A stretch of 64,000 nucleotides of DNA, from NCBI RefSeq assembly GCF_021130785.1, contig NC_060212.1:150936501-151000500 (forward strand). The letters run 5' to 3'. Below the pieces are notes generated by a model. That model saw only the letters and a program-made list of their open reading frames with translations, made no database searches and was not told where the DNA came from. Both the position numbers and the translations under genes were made by a program. The DNA is from Homalodisca vitripennis (taxonomy: Eukaryota > Arthropoda > Insecta > Hemiptera > Cicadellidae). Shown piece by piece: positions 31,791 to 43,785 of the stretch (positions are counted from its first letter, which is position 1; each line of letters opens with the position of its first letter).

Positions 31791-33132
31791 GTTTATGGTA
31801 CCATAATAAAACCAATGGTCACATATGCTGCCTTAGTGTGGTGGCCGAAATTAGAACAAACAATAGCTGCTAAAAGACTACAGATTCATCAAAGGCTAGC
31901 TTGCTTAAGCATCACGGGAGCGATGAGCTCCTGCCCAACACTAGCAATTGAAGCGGTCCTGGGTTAAGCTCCTCTGGGGCAGGAGGTGATGAGAACAGCC
32001 GCTATAAGTGCAATGAAGCTTCTAGGAACAAAGGTAATAAATGCTACCTCCTTAGAAGGCCATATGAAAATATTGCAAACATTTCCTGAGGCTGAAATGC
32101 TAACCAAAGTGTCAGATGCAATGGTTAAGAAATACTCCTTTGACAAACCATATATGGTCTCTATCGGAAGTAGGGAGAAATGGATTAAAAAGGAGGCCTA
32201 CCCTACAAAACGAGTCCTGAAGTTTTACACTGATGGTTCACGCCTTGACTCTAGGGCAGGATACGGAATACACGGACCTGGAGTTGACATGGCTGTGCCC
32301 CTAGGAAGACATGCCACGGTTTTACAGGCGGAGGTCATGGCAATAGACTCATGTTCCAGAAGACTCATAAAAATGAGGACAAAAGGATTATCATACCTAA
32401 TACTTTCTGATAGTCAGGCTGCACTGAAGGCACTTGATACCTGTTCGTTTGATTCGAAAGCGGTCTGGGAATGCAGGAATGCTCTAGCAGAGCTGGCAAT
32501 GAATAACAGAGTAACACTCGGTTGGGTACCGTGTCATGAAGGTATTCATGGGAATGAAAAAGCAGACATCCTCGCCAAAAAGGGAGCAGAATCCACAATG
32601 GTAGGGCCTCAGCCAGGTTGTGGGATAGCTTTCTCCAACATTAAAGCTCTGGTCAAAGATTAGAAAAAGAGGACAAGACACAATAATTGGAGTAGAGCCT
32701 CAGGATTAAGACTATCCAAATTTTTTATCTCTCCTTACGTTAAAGGGTGGACAGCTCTCCTAGACCAGAATAAGGAGGATATAAGACTGATATTAGGAAT
32801 GTTGACAGGACATGGCCCTCTAAGGAAGCACCTTATGAAGGTAGGCTGCCTTAGTCAGAGTAACGAATGTAGACTCTGTGGAGAGGAGGAGGACTCAGCG
32901 GAGCACATTTGGTTAGATTATCCTGCCATCGTAGAGACTCGGAAAAGATACCTGGGAGCATATCTCCTCAGCCCCAAGGACATTAGAGAACAGGAGCCCT
33001 TAAATCTGATTGGTTTTTGCAAAAACCTCGGTCTTTGAGGGCACAAAATTAAAGTAAGGGAGGTGCAAAGGTCCTTTTAGGACTAAGCGTGGGGGCAAAC
33101 TGTCCTTTTCCCTTAGGAAGAAGAAAAAAAAA
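31791..33132 (+). mobile_element. 3' half of a non-LTR retrotransposon with RNase H
   Basis: The open region runs from 31,791 to the stop at 33,038 with two in-frame stops (31,965 and 32,661). It begins in the reverse-transcriptase thumb (KPMVTYAALVWWPKLEQT, RLQIHQRLACLSITGAMS). An RNase H domain follows: FYTDGS near 32,230, LQAE near 32,327, ILSDSQAAL near 32,405 and DILAKKG near 32,570, so the catalytic D-E-D-D set is all present. A C-terminal CCHC-like finger, CRLCGEEEDSAEH, lies at 32,869. The 3' UTR ends in poly(A) at about 33,132. This architecture fits I/Outcast/LOA-type elements rather than the CR1/Jockey-like family elsewhere in the window. It is 5'-truncated. Confidence 0.85.
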
Positions 33133-33227
33133 ATGGTAAATAGCATCAGAGTTATATTATATCATGTTTGGCACGTGTAGGAGCATTTATGGTTCTAATT
33201 AATTATATACATAACGTCACAGCTGAA

Positions 33228-33600
33228 TCTGCCTTGTCATCCTGATCAAGAAAACACAAATCTCTGATCACACAGGTTTCGGAAACTTACTTCAGTCAAA
33301 AAGCGTATATTTCCAGTCCTTGTCATATATTTCAGGTCTAAGATATTTCCAGTACCAGTAGAGTTTGCCTTGTTGTGCTGATGAAGAAAAAATATATATA
33401 CTTACGTAGGACCGAGATGCCTACTTCAGTTAAAAAGTACCTACTTAAGACCGTTTAAATTCACTTACCTATTATGTCACAGTTTAGCTTGCCGTATTGC
33501 CTTGATCAAAATACTATATACGTTCGATTATCTAGTTCTTGGAAATCTATTTTGGTCAAAATCGACATAGTTGAGTTCGCCTTGTCCTGATGAAGAAAAT
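33228..33600. repeat. Degenerate tandem repeats of roughly 80-140 bp
   Basis: The phrase GCCTTGT..CTGATGAAGAAAA recurs in diverged forms at about 33,231, 33,368, 33,490 and 33,572. Each copy is preceded by a TTAGC/GAGTT-like word and followed by ATATA..CGTA and CCTACTTCAG-type words. The copies have decayed and the period is irregular. No coding sense. Confidence 0.55.
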
Positions 33601-36600
33601 AGACACGTAAGTAGGACTGAAAAGCCTATTACAACCTAGGAGGAAGTCCTACCTACTTCTTATGTACTTTCGTTATACGGGGGAAATCCTTATTAAGTTC
33701 ATGAAACATTACAAAATAATCGTAATTAAAGTTTTGCGTTACACCTGTTTTTTGGACTGTAGCCAGGGAAAGAATGAATCGTTGAGGCATGTTAGTATTC
33801 ATTTCACTGTTTTTCCATAAGCCATTGTTAAAATGTAATATCATAATGTCAAGGAAGCACACCAGTTTAAAGTAACTCATGTGAAAACATTTATAACTTT
33901 GTTCATTAAGGTTAGTTTTATAACAGTATTTAATACATTAGATGATTTTAATTTGTCACTGGCGCAATCTGGAGTAAAATTTATATATTAATTTATATAT
34001 TATTTTATTTACTATACCGATCAAGCACTGTTTAATTATTATTGATAAAATTTAAATATAAACAGATATTTCAGAAAGTTTGTCGAACTATAGCTGTCAA
34101 CAGCTATTTAGTGCCAGTTTAATTTGATTAATGAAACGTAAAAACTAAAATTTGTTCTGAATTCCAAAATATTCCAGGTAACTTTTCTTAACTTTTTCTT
34201 CATAAAAACCTTCCTTGGATTTCAATGGACATTTTACAAAATGAATTAACCGAATTGGTCTAGCTGTTATCGAGATTAGCGCTTACCAACACATTTCCCC
34301 ATTCATTTTTATTTATAAGATTACGGGTTTTCATGATTTAAGTTTTTTACTGGCCGGAGGCACTTGTCTCAACCCGATAACAACTCATTTATTTGTAGCT
34401 CGAAATTAAGAAAAACATTGTTCAGTTGGGTCAAAATTCTGCTCATTTCAGTATTATTTTTAATTTACGTTTGCAAAGATGGTGCCACATCCGAAAACGT
34501 CATTACGAGGTTGAATCGCGGTCACAGGTCACGTGACGCATGACGTGGCTGTACAACATAGAAATATTGCTCCGCGTGTGAACAGTTGTTCCATTTTTTA
34601 TGTTTTACAACTTCGTTCTCATTTACACTCCATCAAACCTTATATTGTTCTGTTCTGTAGGACAATTCCAATAAGTTAATAACGCAAAACTTGTATTTTG
34701 CCGCTCCGGCCGTTATTCTAACAATTACCATTATAAATACATATCCTAGATTGGTTTTTATTCACCCTAACGTTAGGCCTATTACTTTTTATAGTGTAAT
34801 TTGAAATACAACTTAATTTGGTATAAGCAGTTGAACCAAGTATTCTTTGCTCCTGAATACTGATGATTCGATACTATCAATAACTCAAGAGTTGGATGCT
34901 TATTATACTGCAACCATTAAGGGTTCTAATAGCCAATAGCCACAGTTTAGGTTAGTTTATTCTTACATTCTACACAATAAAATAAACAAAGAATGGTTAG
35001 TATTATCCACATTCATTTGAATACCTGGTTTTAAGGCAGTTCCAAATTTTTTAAGGTATTGTGAATACCCAGTAAATTTCCAAAGAAATGTTAACATTAC
35101 CAAACAGTAATCCTCAATAAGTACCTTTTTATTCACTCCTTAGGGAAATCTGGTACAACCTAACTAGAGTAAAAAAGACTATCCAATGAGTAAAAACCAA
35201 CTAACAGCATACATGTAATAATGAATTATACAAATCAATGTTCTTAGCATTAATAATAACAGTAATATAACCAAAACGAATATTTAAGGTTATGAGGATA
35301 AAACTAACACTTATCAGTGATACTGGTAGAGAAAACAGAGAGAACGCTGAACGGCTAAACAAGGATGCTGCACTGGATAAATTGTAAATCTAACTATATA
35401 AAAAGGAGATATCCTGTCCTAAAGAAGTGAATCATTAACACCCAGCTAAAACTAAAGAAAATAGTGGCATTAATTTTTGTTCATAAGTTTACGTTGTACC
35501 CTAGAGGCACACTAAGGACTTTTCTCTCCGGCTTAAGGCTCCTCCCCAAGTTGAAAAATTACCATATAAAATACATTGGTACATACTATACTATTTCCTG
35601 CCAAGGACAGGCAAACTGCAGGGGCGGATTTCAGTGTCGAATCGTTGTGCGGCTATCGTGTAGAGTAGGCCGGGTGTCAGGGTATGTAGATCGCAAAGCC
35701 CAAGTTTATAATTAGGAAACTTTCTGAATCATATCTAAATTATGAGTTAAAAATATTCGCATCAAAGCTGGTTAGGTCTGGATTAGGAAAATCTTGTAAC
35801 GGATCCCCAGTAAGTAATTGATCATCTGGAGAGATGCTCTCTTTCGGTCGCGACGAGACAAGTTTGCAAGATTTATTACAGAAAACCATTTACTTTATTA
35901 AAACAATATTATACAAGAATAGCCGTTAGCCCAAACTGTAAAAGAATACAATCTTTCTTTGCTTTGATGATGCTTGGCCCAAGACCAATAACACCCAAAG
36001 TATAGGGCTTGTGTTTTTACAGTATAGACCTGTGAATATGTACACATCCAATAAAAACAGGTATTATTATTGAAAGTTAAAATGTTTGACAGATAAACTG
36101 AAGTTCTTTGAGAATAGCACGTGATTGACACACGTAATAGTTATGGAACACCTTCAATATAATATAAAAAGTTAATTATTCACCTTAATACCTTTTAACT
36201 AGTTAAAATATCTAGTGGTTAGTTTTTAAGAACTTGCCGATTCAAATCATGGTGAAGTCACATAGTTTACAGTTCATAAAATACACAATGGTACAATACG
36301 ACGAATTGATAAAATATACATCTAAAACATGTAAAAAAAACTAAAAGCTTCCAAGCCCAACACGGATACAACGTAGGAGGGCATGATGGACCCCTTCCCT
36401 CGTGCCTGGGAACTTTAGGCACTGGACGAACTTTATTAAAAATGGAACTTTTTAATAATAATAATCTTTTATCTGGTCATTGAATATGTATGTACAGCGT
36501 GAACATGTCAACAATAGTTTTGTATAATAATTAATAATTCAATAATTCGTGTAACTTTAAATTAATGTCAGAAATCAGAACCAATCAAACGTAAAACTAA

Positions 36601-36720
36601 ATAATAATACATTTATAAAGATAGCATTATATTTAACATATTTACATAATAGAAACATTACTTTATAAAATTGTACCTTAATCTTTTTTGAAGGCTGGTG
36701 CTTCAAATATAACTCTTAGT
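33601..36720. other. Long AT-rich stretch without recognised features
   Basis: No exon with convincing splice sites, no transposase blocks and no terminal repeats were recognised. A short CpG-containing patch at about 35,610-35,700 and another at 34,490-34,580 stand out from the background, but nothing explains them. Confidence 0.35.
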
Positions 36721-36724
36721 TTGT

Positions 36725-37690
36725 TTGGAAATTTAGCTAAAATTTCGAGATATAATAGACTTTTTTGTAACTATGTGTGTGGTGAAACGGCACTGCAAAC
36801 TGTCCCATCCCACGTTTATCAAATCCGGCAATCACATATCCATTTTTAATGAGTCTTAAAGGCGTTTCAAAAGGGAAGTGATTCCGTCTTCCGTAAGGAT
36901 GATTCCCCTCTACCAATACCTTTCTTTTATTACGGTATTCTCAAATATTTCGCCATGTGATCTTCATTGGGCTAAAAATGGCAACGTCAAGTGGCTGTGC
37001 TAGGTGAATTGAGTTTCCCGGTAAGAACACAAAATTAATGTTATTTTCCTTGCACCGTTTGATAACATCAATGGATAAGTAAGACGCCAAGTTATCTCCA
37101 ATAAGGTACCTTTCGCCTTCTTTTTTTTGCTAAAATAGGGAATCACTATTGTTTCGATTCTATCAGCAAAACAGGAATTGAACCACCCAGATTTTGTTCT
37201 GTTGTACCGTGGATTTGGAGGACCACCAATTCTCCAACTATTGTACAAATGTACAGCTTTAGACACTGTGTAAAGAGGTTTTATATCACCATCTATTAGT
37301 GCAGCAAACATTACCGACATCGAGAACTTGCTAAAGTTTATTATGCGCTCTGGGTATTTACAACCTCTTCGGTTTACAACGAGGCGTCGTCTGGGATCGT
37401 CACATAGGTTTCTTTCATCATAATTTATTATGTTAGAAGATGAAATATCCTTATAACTTTTTCAAGTCGACATAATACTCATTATTGCCTCTTTTGAAAC
37501 AGCGGCTCTACACCGCTCAATATTTTTACACATTCAAGAGAATAGATCTTTCCGATGTCTGTTTAAAAAAAAAACTGTATAGAAAATCACGTCCTGGAAG
37601 ATTGTCATTAAATTTCTTAACTGTTTTGCCTTAACGATCCAGATAATCTTTGATTAATAGTCTCAGTGTTATGACAAACTAGGTAACCCC
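36725..37690 (-). pseudogene. Decayed pogo/jerky-type DDE transposase
   Basis: Minus-strand reading gives RAAVSKEAIMSI near 37,490, INYDERNLCDDPRRRLVV near 37,420 (first Asp, in an NYDE motif), RRGCKYPERIINFSKFSMSV near 37,340, IETIVIPYFSKKK near 37,150, then GDNLASYLSIDVIKRCKE near 37,080. Next are NFVFLPGNSIHLAQPLDVAI near 37,020 and AGFDKRGMGQFAVPFHH near 36,820. Spacing of the NYDE, GDNL and QPLD motifs is that of the DDE_1 domain. A frameshift in an A-tract near 37,128 and several stops make it inactive. No terminal repeats were found. Confidence 0.78.
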
Positions 37691-38325
37691 AATCACCACC
37701 TTTTTTCTGCCTGAAACAATGCACGTACTTAACAAGTACTATTAAGTATTTATTATGCTGGCACCGTGCAATTATACATACATATATAAACTAATATGAA
37801 GTACACAAGTGCTGTCAACGTATGAAAACTGATTTTTTTGTATCATTGATATTGTGACCAACCAGCCGAAAGTAAAATTAGCTGCTACTTAATTGAAGAT
37901 AGCTTACATATTTGATATTAAACTGATACTGAAGTTTTCCCCATTTACACCACAGTTCCTATTCACTCCATTTTAAAGCATTTGTGATCTATTTGTGCAT
38001 TAAAGTAAACAAACTGTATTTATTTGTAGTTTAAAACATACAGTATTAACGCAGCAGTGAGGCTCCTGCCGGCGCACCGAATTCGTTAACTTTACCGAGT
38101 AAAACTGGCGAGGCAATAAGCCATGAAAAACTATCAACATTGAAAACCCCTGAATACCACTTGTTGTGCTCAGGGATATGGCGATGCCTCAAATATGTGG
38201 GGCCACATTAGTGATACGAGTATTATTTCAATAATTATTAAGAAAAATACAAGTTTGTTAGTTTTTTTCTGTTGAGCATATTTTATTGGGTATAATAATT
38301 TATAGCAATGAAATGAAATGAAAAA
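37691..38325. other. Non-coding stretch
   Basis: Nothing recognised. A moderately GC-rich patch at 38,050-38,210 has no open frame with splice signals. Confidence 0.3.
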
Positions 38326-38327
38326 AA

Positions 38328-39045
38328 AATGAAATGAAAAATGTCTTTATTGAATACAACGTAAAACATATTCAATTGGCGAGGTTAGGACTATTAAGTC
38401 CTCTCTTACACCTAACCATAAATTAATAAACTCTACTATTACTGTAAAACAAGAGCCACAAATACAGTTTACATTACTATTTTACAATCAAAAATTATAA
38501 TCTCTATTTATATAAAGTAATAAAATGAAATAAAGGTTCTCTATGAAACTAAAAATAAATAAATAGAATAAAACGTACAAGGAAATTAACAGACATTCAT
38601 CCATCACCATTCATACAAAGCCGTCGTCCCATACCCTATGCCACGATATCGTCAACCCGACGAGGCCCAAAACAGATGATCCCTAAGCACCCCCCGAAAC
38701 CGTTCCCGACTACGAATATCTCTGATATGATCCGGGAGATTATTCCAGAGTCGACAAGCAGAGACTGTGAGTGATTTACTGTAAATAGAGGATCTATGAA
38801 CAGGAATAGATAACAGAGAGGCTCCACGTCGAGTATTCCAATTGCTTGTTTCAGAAATGAAAGAAAAGCGTTCAGACAGATAGGAAGGGGAATAATCGTT
38901 ATACAAAATAGAATGTAACATGCTGAGAATGTGGAACTGACGGAGTAGATTCAACTTTAACAGATGTAACTGATTGATGAAGGGTGTTATATGGTCATAT
39001 CACCCAATGCGACTAAACTGAAATACCTTTTTATAATATTTTTGA
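38328..39045 (-). mobile_element. 5'-truncated non-LTR retrotransposon 3' end
   Basis: Minus-strand reading gives HITPFINQLHLLKLNLLRQF, then NWNTRRGASLLSIPVHRSS and ACRLWNNLPDHIRDIRSRER, the C-terminal region of a CR1/Jockey-like ORF2. A 3' UTR of about 290 bases ends in AATAAAGACAT followed by TTTCA repeats at 38,350-38,310. The single clear frame is 38,954-38,652. Upstream parts of the reverse transcriptase are missing. Confidence 0.78.
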
Positions 39046-40277
39046 AACATTGGAAGTTTCGTTCTCTAGCAGCTCTGGCCGTTGGAAATTGTTTAAACGT
39101 GTTACTTTGTATTTACAAATCCTTTTTAAAACTTGTAGGTCTGAAAGAATATAAGCTGGGTGCCTAATTATGAAACATTCTCCTTTAATTCTTAATGTTT
39201 TAAACATTATCTTAGAAGCAAGGTATCCACGAAAACTCAAATTAGTAAAAGATGCTACTTTTCGAACAAACGAAGTACGGATTATTCAAAGGTCTCTTGA
39301 TGTTATTATTTCAGGGCAAGCTTTCGAATCTTTACTATATCTCTATGAGTATTAATTAATTGACAGACAATAATTACCAACATATTTAATTATTATCTCA
39401 GTTATGACTATTTGCTATTCTTGGCGCATCTTTTATTTATTTAATAATATTACAGTACCGTACTAACAATTTATTTACATAATGTGAATTTTTCATACAT
39501 TATTTAAAAGAGGACTATAAATATGTTTTATTGCTTATTATTTTAACTACTTTAAATTGTTCTATTTCAATTCAAAAGTGTTGGATGAAATCAGGTTTAC
39601 AAATTTTATTAATGAGTTATATTATTAACTCCATAATATATTGTTATCTTTATAATTAATATCAAACAATTCTTTATAAGAAAAAAAATTATGGTTGCCT
39701 GTAAAGTCGGTTTTACGGGCGAAGATTTTACGTGACAACGTCTTTTTCTCGGTAGAATATTTATTGATATGAATATTATTAAATTGCACAATAGGAACAA
39801 GGAATTGAATGAATATAAGAATTGCACAAATTTTAACTATAGAAATATATTTTGTTTACTAAAACATTGTACATAATTTGAAATTAATTAAAATTTGTTA
39901 TTGTAAATGGTAAAGTTGAATAAAACATTTACTAAAATTGGAATTTGAAATTCTTGCTAAACACAGTTAAATTCTAACTCCGCGCGTGGTGATTGGTCGG
40001 TTTAGTTCGTTTTGTTTGGTCGCACTGTTATGACAGGTTAGACGTTATAATTTGTTATTTTAAATGTTTGACTAGCAATACGCGCTGTTTCTTCTCAATC
40101 GACTGAATTACGATTGATTGCAGAGTGATTTAAACTAATAATTTACTTAACACTATCAACATTTGTCAATAGTATGACATAACCTATAAACTCAGTTTCT
40201 CAACTTTTGTGTCAATCTAACAATTAATCAATCAATCATAGTTTACGATAATGAAATATCAGTGTACAATTATTTAC
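39046..40277. other. AT-rich non-coding stretch
   Basis: No recognised gene. The segment 39,960-40,130 has more CpG than its surroundings and may belong to the promoter region of the flanking first exons, but no element can be named. Confidence 0.3.
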
Positions 40278-40340
40278 CTTTATTGTTGTAGTTGATGTAA
40301 ATGACGAATCTAAGCACTCCACATTTTCACGAATAAACAT
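40278..40340 (-). CDS. Possible first coding exon of an unidentified minus-strand gene
   Basis: From ATG at 40,340 the minus strand reads MFIRENVECLDSSFTSTTTI and one Lys more, up to a donor AAAG/GTAAAT after 40,278, leaving in phase 0. The frame is open upstream to a second ATG at 40,427, but that part contains a tandem duplication of a CTTTATCCCGTGCGG word and is probably 5' UTR. The exon lies about 0.7 kb from the divergent first exon of the zinc-finger gene, so the two could share a promoter region. No partner exon or homologue was recognised. Confidence 0.3.
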
Positions 40341-40415
40341 AGTTATCTGCTTTATCCCGTGCGGCGGACCCACGTTATCTGCTTTATCCCGTGCGGATCC
40401 CGTGCGACGGACCCA
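40341..40415. repeat. Short tandem duplication (GTTATCTGCTTTATCCCGTG)
   Basis: GTTATCTGCTTTATCCCGTG followed by CGG occurs at about 40,340 and again at about 40,374; a third partial copy, GATCCCGTGCG, follows. The copies are identical over more than 20 bases, so the duplication is recent. It lies between two divergent first exons. Confidence 0.8.
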
Positions 40416-41065
40416 CTGGACGGGCATCGTAACGTTACCGGGCGTTACACTTTTTCATGAGTGACTCCGAGCCGCAACCTAATTTAAGACGTTGTCACGT
40501 CAAAAATTCCTATTTATTAGGAGACTGCAACCCTTTTTAAATATTTTAATTTACAGACACGAGTTTTGGAACTAAGCCTGCTTAAGTGTACATTTGAATA
40601 GCCCCTGAAACAAATAAATAAACAAATAGGTAAACAAAATACACAAACACATAATTTACCGCAGTTTATATCTGTAAAATAAAACACGTGTCTGTAAATA
40701 CAACTTTTAAAGGGGGTATTAGTTTCCTATTTTTTTATATTAATTAATTAAAGAGTTATATACAACTGAGGGTTATAATATGTTTTGTTACTTAGAAACA
40801 TATATGAATTGCACAAAAAGGGTTATTGCATTATTTAATGCTACAACATTTTTCATTAATGTGGTTATATTTTGTCATAACTATTGTGCCTATGGCCGCA
40901 AATAATTTGGAGTATTTAAAAGTTGGCGCGTGTTGTATTTTGTTACAAGCGAATCACGAGAGAGAGCTGTTACGTATGTAAAAAAACTACACCGCAACAG
41001 CTGTTTGAGACAACCGCTTGTGATTGGTTGATGCTTAAGCTCCTAATGCCAACCCAACTGGGAGA

Positions 41066-41200
41066 ATGGAAGTGGAACTGCATCTATCTTCAATTTGTAG
41101 ACTTTGTGCTGATAATAATCCAAATGGAGTACTTCTGTTCGACGAAGGTTCACCAGACAGAGACCTTAGATCTTTCATCAATACATACCTACCATTCAAG
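41066..41200 (+). CDS. ZAD-C2H2 zinc-finger protein, exon 1 (first half of ZAD)
   Basis: ATG at 41,066 (GAGAATGG context) opens 45 codons ending at donor TTCAAG/GTAATT, phase 0. The peptide has ICRLCADNNPNGVLLFDEG, with the first CxxC pair of a zinc-finger-associated domain (ZAD) at residues 11 and 14, then DLRSFINTYLPF, the conserved helix before the second pair. ZAD is a treble-clef dimerisation domain at the N-terminus of many insect C2H2 transcription factors. The second CxxC pair lies in the exon at 51,766, 10.6 kb downstream. The domain is complete only when the two exons are joined, which gives high confidence to both. The protein is expected to be nuclear. Confidence 0.9.
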
Positions 41201-41942
41201 GTAATTTAAATTTAAGAATCGGTTAAGTGTACAACTTGACTTCCTGTCAAATGAGAGGACAAAATGGTGGCTTCACTGATTATCGTTGCACCTCTGTCTT
41301 CCAGACTACACTAATCAACTATCTTCTTCTTTCAATATATTTTTCAGTAGATTTATTTAGAAAGTCAACTTACCAAAATTCAATGAAACAGTTTTTAAAT
41401 TTACAATTGTATGGAGTTTAAAGTATGCTCGCTATGGTCTCCAGAGAATCGATTGGGTGTTAACCAAGTAATGTCTTCCCATAGTGCAATTGATTCAAAG
41501 AAGACGGCCATAACATCTGTTTACCCCGGGAATATTCAAATTACAAAATGTCAAGACGTAAGAAATTTGGTAATAAGCAGGCTACTCTGGGTATTTTTAG
41601 ACTATCAAATAAACCCTAATTTAGGCTTGATGTTTACCTTTGTTCAGTCTTTGGTTTAGAAACTGATGATTTTATAAAATTATTTGCTGGTAAATATTTT
41701 TTCAAACTTACCAAAAATCAAGCAGACCAACCTAACAATAATGAAATCAAGATAGCTTCTCTTACTTCAGCCTGTAACTATACAATGACCTCCCCGAAAA
41801 TATGTTAAACTTGTTTTCTAAAGTTTAGACAAAAGTTAAGAGGTTTTTTTTTCATAGTAGGTAATATAAAATATCAGAAAAAATATTTAATATACATATT
41901 AACGATGCAGTAGACGAAATATGTTTGTAGATGTGATTAGTT

Positions 41943-42982
41943 TTAACCCTGGAAGTGTCGGTCAACCCATTTGGTGTTGATGAGGTCACTTCTAAAGTGC
42001 AATCAAGACTAACGGGGTCAATTCGTAATATACCGATAAAATGCCTATTACTGGTCACAGACCTTTAAATTGTATATCAATCTATTGCTTATGAGTTGCT
42101 TTTAATGTTTAGTGGTCTTTTATTATCTTTTGTGCTGTATCTAGATGGCAACCAGCTTAACTTTATCGAGGTCATTATGCTCAATCGTATCTGTGTAGTG
42201 GAGATTGCCGGTTGTAAACAAATCATTTCTTGTTTGTTCGGGAGTGGGTATACGTGATTTGTGTCCAGTTTAAATATAATTAGTTTCATTTTAAAACTAG
42301 TAATGGCTGATACACTACAAGAAGACTCTGAAAGGAGCCAAAAAGCAGCATGTACTGCCAGAAGAAGCAAGTGACTCAGAGTGAGAAAACCAAAAACCTA
42401 GTGTAAATAGTGTAAATATATTTTGTTTTTTTTTCTTCAATTCTAAAATGTTAAAAACTCTTTTATATATTGCTCTATATCATCAAACATAAAAAAAGTT
42501 AAGAAACATGTTGAATATTTGTTTGATAGTACTTATTTCATTGTGTTGCCTAGCAACTTGAAAAATGGCAAATTTGCACTTTTCTGTATAAAAACATAAT
42601 TCATTGTTATCACTTTTTTAATTTTTTTAACCAATAAAACTATATATTTTTGTGTTTATAACTAAATTTGCTACAATTTGGCTATCCTACATGTTCTATT
42701 CATCTTAAATTTTTGTAAGATGAGGATAGTTTTATGTAGCATAATTTTTTCACACATAAAATTATAGTCACGATACATGGCATAATTTTTTAATTTTTAA
42801 AAATTTCCTATTAAAACTTATTTAGTTTTATTCTCTGTTTTATAACAAAGACATTGATGTAGGTATAACACTTAATACTTGAATTAAAAAAATATTTTTT
42901 AATGAATTTTACCGTGAGAGCCTGCAAATTGCATGAAAAGTGCCGACATTTCAGAAATTCTGATAGACACTTCCAGGGTTAA
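41943..42982 (+). mobile_element. piggyBac-type non-autonomous element, 1.04 kb
   Basis: TTAA occurs at 41,943-41,946 and 42,979-42,982. The terminal repeats are CCCTGGAAGTGTC on both ends (left continuing GGTCA, right TATCA). A short frame, MADTLQEDSERSQKAACTAR, starts at 42,303 on the plus strand and ends within 23 codons. The next frame gives VLPEEASDSE, an acidic stretch compatible with a piggyBac N-terminus. No catalytic domain remains. It lies in intron 1 of the zinc-finger gene. Confidence 0.82.
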
Positions 42983-43122
42983 GCGCTGTAATTCATTTTA
43001 GCTGTAGAATTTTAATGTTATTATACATTAATAGTATTTATTACTTAGTGTAGTTAGACTTTAAGTATTCTTGTGGTATTATGACCAAAGTTGATCTAAA
43101 AAACAACAGTTGTACGAAAATA

Positions 43123-43705
43123 GGGTAGGGTACGATAAGCGGACCCGGTTTTTTATATTGAAGAATGTAGTAATCTATACCTAATATTCGCATCTCAAAT
43201 CCTAGACTATAAATCGATATAAAAGTATCTAGGCCTAGCACTCAACAACAATCATATGTTTTAAATTCAAATATGAATTTAATATTTACAGTGATCAAAC
43301 AAATTATTATAATCAAAATTAGGAAAACTGAAGACGACCATATTTGCTCCTCTCACAGTTACAGTTGTTTCTTTCCCACAAATTTCACATAATGGGTTTT
43401 TCAGTACGAGTCCATTATGTTGAAGTCACGTAAAACATGTCTTATCATCTTTCACCAGCAATGTCGTGTTGTTTTCTAAAATTGACCGCCATTTTTAATA
43501 ATCAAATGTTACTTATGTAAAATTGAAATATTACCTTGCGTGTGTTATTTGAAAGTGTTTACAGCTGTTGTAGTAGATTATTTAAGTTAATTATTTTAAA
43601 AAATTAATCAGTATCAATTGATTATATCGATGGTTATGATTAAATAATATCGTTTGCTAATTTCGATATATATAAAAAACCGGGACTGCTTATCATACCC
43701 TACCC
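43123..43705. mobile_element. Unclassified TIR element with 8-bp target duplication
   Basis: The left end, GGGTAGGGTACGATAAGC, and the complement of the right end, GGGTAGGGTATGATAAGC, form terminal repeats of about 36 bp (to CCCGGTTTTTTATAT) with a few mismatches. CGAAAATA flanks both sides (43,115-43,122 and 43,706-43,713). At 583 bp it is non-autonomous. Minus-strand reading across 43,430-43,330 gives NPLCEICGKETTVTVRGANM, a Cys-pair peptide of unknown origin. An 8-bp duplication occurs in hAT, P and Merlin families, but the GGGTAGGGTA start is not diagnostic of any of them. Confidence 0.82.
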
Positions 43706-43739
43706 CGAAAATACGTTTGGAAAATAAAGGTATTTTATT

Positions 43740-43785
43740 ATTAGCCTACGAAATTGCGCGCAAAACCGCAGGTAAGCTAGTATGA
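43740..43785 (-). repeat. Short CTAGCT...CTGCGG interspersed motif
   Basis: The minus strand reads ACTAGCTTACCTGCGGTTTT and GCGCGCAATTTCGTAGG. This resembles ACTAGCTGTTACCCGCGGCT and TTGCACACAATC at 31,643-31,675 on the plus strand. Two diverged copies in one window suggest an end of a dispersed repeat family. The parent element was not identified. Confidence 0.45.

Noticed and set aside
32365..32681. Minus-strand frames opposite the RNase H region
   Set aside because: The plus strand encodes the RNase H catalytic set. The opposite frames have no domain.
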